Of a stretch of 64,000 nt of DNA, positions 58,261 through 64,000 are shown piece by piece (positions within the stretch are counted from its first letter, which is position 1; each line of letters starts with the position of its first letter). The stretch covers positions 36,789,266-36,853,265 of the forward strand of contig JAFMSR010000005.1 in assembly GCA_022818135.1 (NCBI GenBank). The letters run 5' to 3'. The notes under the pieces are model-generated. The model was not told where the DNA came from and did not search any database. It was given only the letters and a program-made list of their open reading frames with translations. The stretch comes from Saxidomus purpurata (taxonomy: Eukaryota > Mollusca > Bivalvia > Venerida > Veneridae). The translations under genes were made by a program, and so were the position numbers.

Positions 58261-61200
58261 TCAGCTAAGTTCAAAGCCAGCACCAGATTCAATTGCATAC
58301 AGGAGTTTATGTTTGAGTGTAGCATAGTCTTTACATTCTGGAAGCTTGAGCAGATTCATACATGTACTAGCAGTCGGCAGACGGTCAGGTTCATTACCAC
58401 CATAGTGTACACACAGAGCCGGATACAGATCCTGTGTAATAAAGAAAAACATATCAGTATTTACTTATTTCTCTGTAAAACCCATCACTAAGTGGTATAT
58501 ATCACCAAGTATAGATGTATGGTGATAAAAAGATAGCCTTACTAACAGTGTGGCTTAGAGTGGTTAATAGTGTTTATCCTAAAAGTGGACAACAACTGAG
58601 AAGTAATTCAAAATTAGTCTGCATGAAGATAGAGCCCAGTCACAAAATACCAGAACATAACCCTTAATGAAAAGTTTGAGCCCTATGTGTGACCTTGACC
58701 TTTACCATAACCCTGAGGATGTTAAACAAAGTATTTTAGATACTACCATATCTAGTCTTTTACATATTTGCTCCTTTAAATACGATGAACCTAAACATTT
58801 ACCTTAAACCCAAGAAGCGGTGGCCTTGAACAACTTGTAATAAACTTGAGTAACTGTCTCTTCTGCTCATCTGTCAATTCCTCAACCACCTGCCAGAACA
58901 TCTTGATAACTGGATGATCAGCCTCATAACCCCCTGAATAGTTTGTGTTCTGTTTCAAATCCTCTATATCTATGGGTACAGCAGCTCCGGAGATTAGTAC
59001 CTGTAACTCTTGCTGGTCAAACATTCTCAGCCATTCCAGATTAATCAAATCAGACAGACCCTCACGGAATGCTATACAGTGTTTCCTTATCTAAAATTAA
59101 AGACAGGACATTTGTTATAAATATTCCAACAATTTGTATGACCATGAATGCTAAAATATGATACCTTTGTGCTTTCATCATTAGAGCAATTCTGTCTAAT
59201 CTAATTATTAACAAGAAAAATCACTTGATGAAAAATCGATACAGTTATTCTAAGAACGGGTTGAAATATTGGTGCAATGACTTTAATACTGTAATACATA
59301 TTAAAATAAAACTTAGTTTGAAGAGAAAAAAAAAAATCCCTAAAAAATCCCTAAGGTTCTCCATTACTTTTTACTTAACATCTCAAAATTCAAATAGTTT
59401 ATTTCATATAAAACTAAATAACTCTACTCATGCAAACATGCAATATCTATTTATAATATTAATTTAATATAGTGTAATATCTAGTTAATGCATTATATAC
59501 TGAACCTGTTGGTTGAGTTTATAATCTGCCATCAGATGGATGTATTCTATTCTATTCTGTGCAGTTACTGGAATGTTCCGACCATCTCTCTTCAATTCTA
59601 CTACCTACATGTACAATAATAATAATTTAATGGTAATATATCAATTTAAAACTGACAAAAACATGTTGTGATGCCCGCTCATATGACTTTCTCCTCCAAA
59701 CAAACACACGCCTCCATCTCTGTGCTATGCAAAAACTGGCAACAAAAAAATATTCACACTGAAATATTCTACTATGTATATCTTACATAACAATTAACTG
59801 GGCAGTTCTATTACAACTGTGGAAACACTAAACTTTAACCTTTTCTAAAGCTCAGCATGCTCTTAAACAAAAGGCATAATACTTCAGGTTATAAATGCAA
59901 TTCAAAACACTTGCTATACTACACAAAAGAACACTTACCTTTGTTTCCCCAAATTCATTGTTCACTGTTGTAAAATCAAGTCCCAGATCTTTAATATCTC
60001 CATCATAATGTTTAAGAAACAAGAGATTTTTGTACATTTCTGGATCCAGTGATGCCAGATGATGAATGTCAAGGTCACCACTATGACGACTGAGGATCTT
60101 GGACAAGAAGAATGAGGCAAATGGTAATTCTACCAACATGTTCTCATAAATAGCCTGAAAATAGACACATATTACTATGAACATACTGTCACGATTTTAC
60201 ACTTAAAAAACAATGCAGTAAGTCAGACTTCAGACATGTGTAAAACATGTTTGCCTCTTACCAGTTTCCAGACCCTCACATAACCTTTTGACTTACAACA
60301 CTGACCTTATGGTTTTGTCTTCAAGCAACCATCCTAGATAAGTTTTGAGAGTTAAAACTATTTTGACAACAATTCAGACATTGTTTACAATATCAATTTT
60401 ACACAACCTTGTCATTTCACCTGACATGAAAACTGAAAAGCTTTATTCATTGTGATTGTTCAACATATTTTCCATGAATATGTGAAAATTTCCAACACTA
60501 TGATTACTATGACCTTGAACTAGGATTTTCTTTCAGATCATTGAAGGTCAAATACTTAAACATACAGTAACCTACATAATTTGAAACTTAAAAAAACACT
60601 TTTATCAGATAAAAACTATAAATATGCCAAGTTATACTCAACATAAAAGGTAACTATAAATCAAAAAGATTTAGCAACAAGCAAAAATAGTCACTTAAGG
60701 GTACAGCTAGAAATAAAGGCTGAGCTAAGGATGAAATGTACAAACCTTGCCAAGCATTCTCCCAAGGAAAAAATAGTGATCAATAAAGTCATCTGTGAGA
60801 ACTGAGGCCTGTGGATTAGGGTACAGTAGACGATCTGTTGTCTGACTAATAAATCCTCGATTCGGATCGAATCCTGTCTTGAGTAAAACATTGAGGAACT
60901 CTCTGAAGATGCCACCTCCATCAATACCTGCCTCGTCTAGACCTGCAGCATTCACCAACTGTACCCGCATCTTCAACTTCATGTTGGATTCTGTGGTATT
61001 TAGTACAGTAAATGGTTAAAGGCAACCAAGATATTGTGTTTATTTCAATTTTCAGTAGGCAAAAGTCTTGTCAAAGTTCATATCGCAGTTATTCAGACTG
61101 ACAAATAGATTACTAGTAACATTGAGGGATACTACAAAATGAGTCAACACTATCAAAAGGTCGGTACACACTATGAAACCAGGTAGAAGATACACCACTT

Positions 61201-63287
61201 CTGCTTTTATGCTACTGATAAACATCTCAGCAAATTATCACTACCAGAGTGATTTGCAAACTGACCCCCCTATTGCATGTATGTAGGAAATTTGAAGACA
61301 AAAATTCGATTTCATGCACATGCAATTTTTTCCACTGCTTTTGTATCCTGTAGAATGAATGTTTGGTTGTAACACTGTTTTAATAATAAATTACCAAAGA
61401 CAGTATCAGAGGATGGCTAATGACAGTATCAGATGATGGCTAATGACAGTATCAGAGGATGGCTAATGACAGTATCAGAGGATGGCTAATGACAGTAACA
61501 AAGGATGGCTAATGACAGTATCTCAGGATGGCCAATGACAGTATCAGAGGATGGCTAATGACAGTAACAAAGGATGGCTAATGACAGTATCTCAGGATGA
61601 CTAATGACAGTATCAGAGGATGGCTAATGACAGTATCAGAGGATGGCTAATGACAGTAACAAAGGATGGCTAATGACAGTATCAGAGGATGGCTAATGAC
61701 AGTAACAGGATGGCTAATGACAGTATCAGAGGATGGCTAAGACAGTAACAAAGGATGGCTAATGACAGTATCGAGGTGGCTAATGCGTAACAAGATGGCT
61801 AGACGTATGGGATGGCTAATGACGTATCAGAGGATGGCTATGACAGTACGGATGGCTAATGACAGTTCTCAGGTGGCTAATGACGTTCAGAGGATGGCTA
61901 TGCAGTATAGAGGATGGCTAATGACAGTAACAAAGGATGGCTAATGACAGTAACAAAGGATGGCTAATGACGTTCTCAGGATGGCCAGTATCTCAGGATG
62001 GCCAATGACAGTATCAGAGTATGGCTAATGAAAGTAACACAGGATGGCTAATGACAGTTTCAGAGGATAGTGAATACAACAGGTACCATTCTCAGGTGAC
62101 AGCTTCTCAAAGGCATCTTCATATATGTAGTTTCTACGGATTGAGACAGTAATGTTTGGACCAGACAGGAAGTGGCCAATGTCACCCTGATTCTCCTCTT
62201 TATCTTTAGTAATCAACTTCTGTAATATCTGAAATTATATGACATTACACTAAACATTACTGTGGACATCAATGATTAAACTTTGAATAATAACAATTAA
62301 AATTTTATTACTGTATTTTTCATTTCACAATAAGTTTTAAAGTAGGATGTCATAGGTTCTAACATTTCAGAGACAAAATTAGATCACTTCTTTCTATGCA
62401 CTGGCTGGTCAGAAATTCAGAAACACTCATTGAGCATAGTTGAAATAAAAATGTCTATAAAACAAAATACTAAGGTATAGAAACACAATGTTCATAAGAA
62501 GAAAAAAATTTAATTTTTAAGAAGTCCAAAAAGACTAACAGCCGACTTAAATTATCATCTAAATTTATATGCATGAAAGAAACACTAACAGTTGATAGTA
62601 TTCCTGAATTCAAATAGGGTAATAAACATTGAATATAGACCAGAAGTTTTGTAACCTATCAGAGAATGACAAACAATAAACAACTACCATCTATGAAATA
62701 TTAATTATATTATAATATATTTAACATCTTTAAAAACGCAACAACAGATTTGGCAGGTATTTTGCCATAATTAAAAACTTGGCCTTATGCCATTCCCTGG
62801 TTTTATTCAAAATGTTTATTACAAAATTCAAGCATAATTTCATTTATAAATGTCAACAATGTCACATATGATCAGATAAATCCACTGCTCAAAATCTATG
62901 TCAGGCTTACTAAAAAGTAAAAGAATACAACCTTAACATCTCATGGAAATCACAGAATGAGACCAACAAACTAGACCATATATTGATACATGGATCACTA
63001 ACCTTGACTCTCTCGTGGAAAGACACAACAAACGGAAGTTCAGTAAGAATGACAAGGTTTTTAACATCTCTATTGGATAATGGCGGACCACCCTCATCCT
63101 CGTTGATCTTAGTCAGTGACTGCATTGTCCTGAATGGTCTTTGTGTAAATACAGCGACATTGGAACGGTAAATTTGTGTCGGTCCATCAGCATGAATCTT
63201 CACCCTATCTGATAACCAGAGATCCTTCGGGCAAAATGATCTCCGATCATCACGAGTATATATCTGTCTGACTAAATTAGCCGTTAC
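58261..63287 (-). CDS. UBE3C: HECT E3 ubiquitin ligase UBE3C, C-terminal part (481 aa)
   Basis: Exons (minus order): 63287-63003, 62228-62087, 60990-60746, 60154-59939, 59604-59506, 59090-58803, 58431-58261. Phases join to 482 codons including TGA. The gene is partial: human UBE3C has 1083 residues, so about 600 N-terminal residues (IQ motif region) lie beyond 64000. The HECT domain transfers ubiquitin through a thioester cysteine; in the family UBE3C acts on proteasome-bound substrates and extends K29/K48 chains. Visible landmarks are [91 protein letters not shown] and the catalytic [14 protein letters not shown] with Cys at codon 58362-58360, ending in [26 protein letters not shown] separates it from the paralogue UBE3B. 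Confidence 0.96.
61395..62075 (-). repeat. About 24-bp minisatellite in UBE3C intron
   Basis: About 28 copies of GACAGTATCAGAGGATGGCT plus AAT (variants GTAACAAAGG, GTATCTCAGG). On the gene strand it starts about 15-30 bp after the exon donor at 62086. The middle of the array (61740-61925) has many single-base deletions (GACGTATC, GCAGTATAG, GGTGGC), unlike the clean edges; this may be consensus error. Confidence 0.9.
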
Positions 63288-64000
63288 CTGAAATTACGTC
63301 CAAAACATACCTTACCGACTATAATCAATTATCAACAGATAGAGTTAACACTCATATTTGGTGCATGCTGCTAAAAGAGCAAAGTCAAGGCCTGACCAAA
63401 AACCTATATCTAATCATATGTCATGAAAAGGTAGAAGTAAAGAGATATTATTACATCTATTATTTCATTGATTCAAACATAACTAATATGTCTGCAGACT
63501 GCAAAGCTTACGTTATCATAGCAACCTGCAACTTTTACCATTCCGTATATGCAACTGATTTAAGCCATAAAACATACCAATCATTTGACTGCTTAAACTT
63601 TATAAAAAAAAATGACTAAAATACAATATGCCCATATATTATAGGCACTAATCAATTACTCCAAGCTTTTAAAAAATTTACAACTTTATAGAACACAAAG
63701 ACAGAGGTTAACTTTTAAAAGTAAAAACTCTGAGTACATGGGTAAGTTAAGTTCAAATCTGAAGATTGTGTTGGGGCTACCAGTATTAAGCCCCCTCCTG
63801 AATCTCCTTTGATTTTTAGCATTATTCTCTTTTAACATACTACTAGGTCATGCCCCCACTGCAATGTTTGTTTGTTTAAATAGTCCTTTGACATTAAAAC
63901 GACATCATTCATTCGACTTATGTACAACTACTGTATTTATTTAAGTGACCTGTCTGTTTAGTCCTTGTTGTACATGATAAGGGTTTAGCATCATTGATTA
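63288..64000 (-). other. UBE3C upstream intron (to window edge)
   Basis: Begins (minus strand) just before the exon acceptor TTTCAG|GTAACG at 63288. No coding similarity is seen up to 64000; the preceding exon must lie outside the window. Confidence 0.6.

Noticed and set aside
58095..58325. 76-codon minus frame overlapping the UBE3C stop
   Set aside because: Different frame from UBE3C, starts inside its last exon and continues into 3' UTR; no family recognised.

Overview
This is eukaryotic nuclear DNA. Exons are short, GT-AG introns are long, and the sequence between exons is AT-rich and packed with tRNA-derived SINEs, minisatellites and dispersed elements built from internal tandem repeats. 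The repeat types (termini such as 'agctcacctgg', 'aaccaggttttccgaagg' and 'gagctgtccctcac') and the protein similarities point to a bivalve mollusc; this is inference, since no species marker is visible. No bacterial or viral gene and no intact transposase or reverse transcriptase is visible.

Four protein-coding genes alternate in direction. (1) A + strand gene, 5335-10672, encodes a 1061-residue nuclear protein with twelve C2H2-type zinc fingers in three coding exons. (2) PRIM2, the DNA primase large subunit, lies on the - strand, 35596 to 18857. I traced twelve exons to a complete 528-residue protein with all four Fe-S cysteines. (3) LMBRD1, the lysosomal cobalamin transporter, lies on the + strand from 35932. 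Fourteen exons (493 codons) are traced; the end of the gene near 50.4-51.6 kb is unsettled. (4) UBE3C, a HECT ubiquitin ligase, lies on the - strand, 63287 to 58261. Only the C-terminal 481 residues (HECT domain and flank) are here, and the 5' part runs off the right edge. The zinc-finger gene and PRIM2 converge, PRIM2 and LMBRD1 are head to head across a 335-bp shared promoter, and LMBRD1 and UBE3C converge.

The most unusual structure fills most of the 5.8-kb first intron of PRIM2. It is a 4.47-kb element with 88-bp perfect terminal inverted repeats (30799-30886 and 35182-35269). Inside it sits a 2-kb palindrome whose two arms are opposite-facing arrays of a 21-bp satellite that is itself palindromic and open on both strands. 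Other notable items are four tandem arrays starting at or within about 30 bp of splice donors (two of them copies of the donor), a decayed duplicate of LMBRD1 exon 9, a pre-miRNA-sized hairpin in LMBRD1 intron 7, SINEs with different heads but one shared tail, nested repeat arrays at 53.4-55.2 kb, and homopolymer blocks that look like assembly damage.
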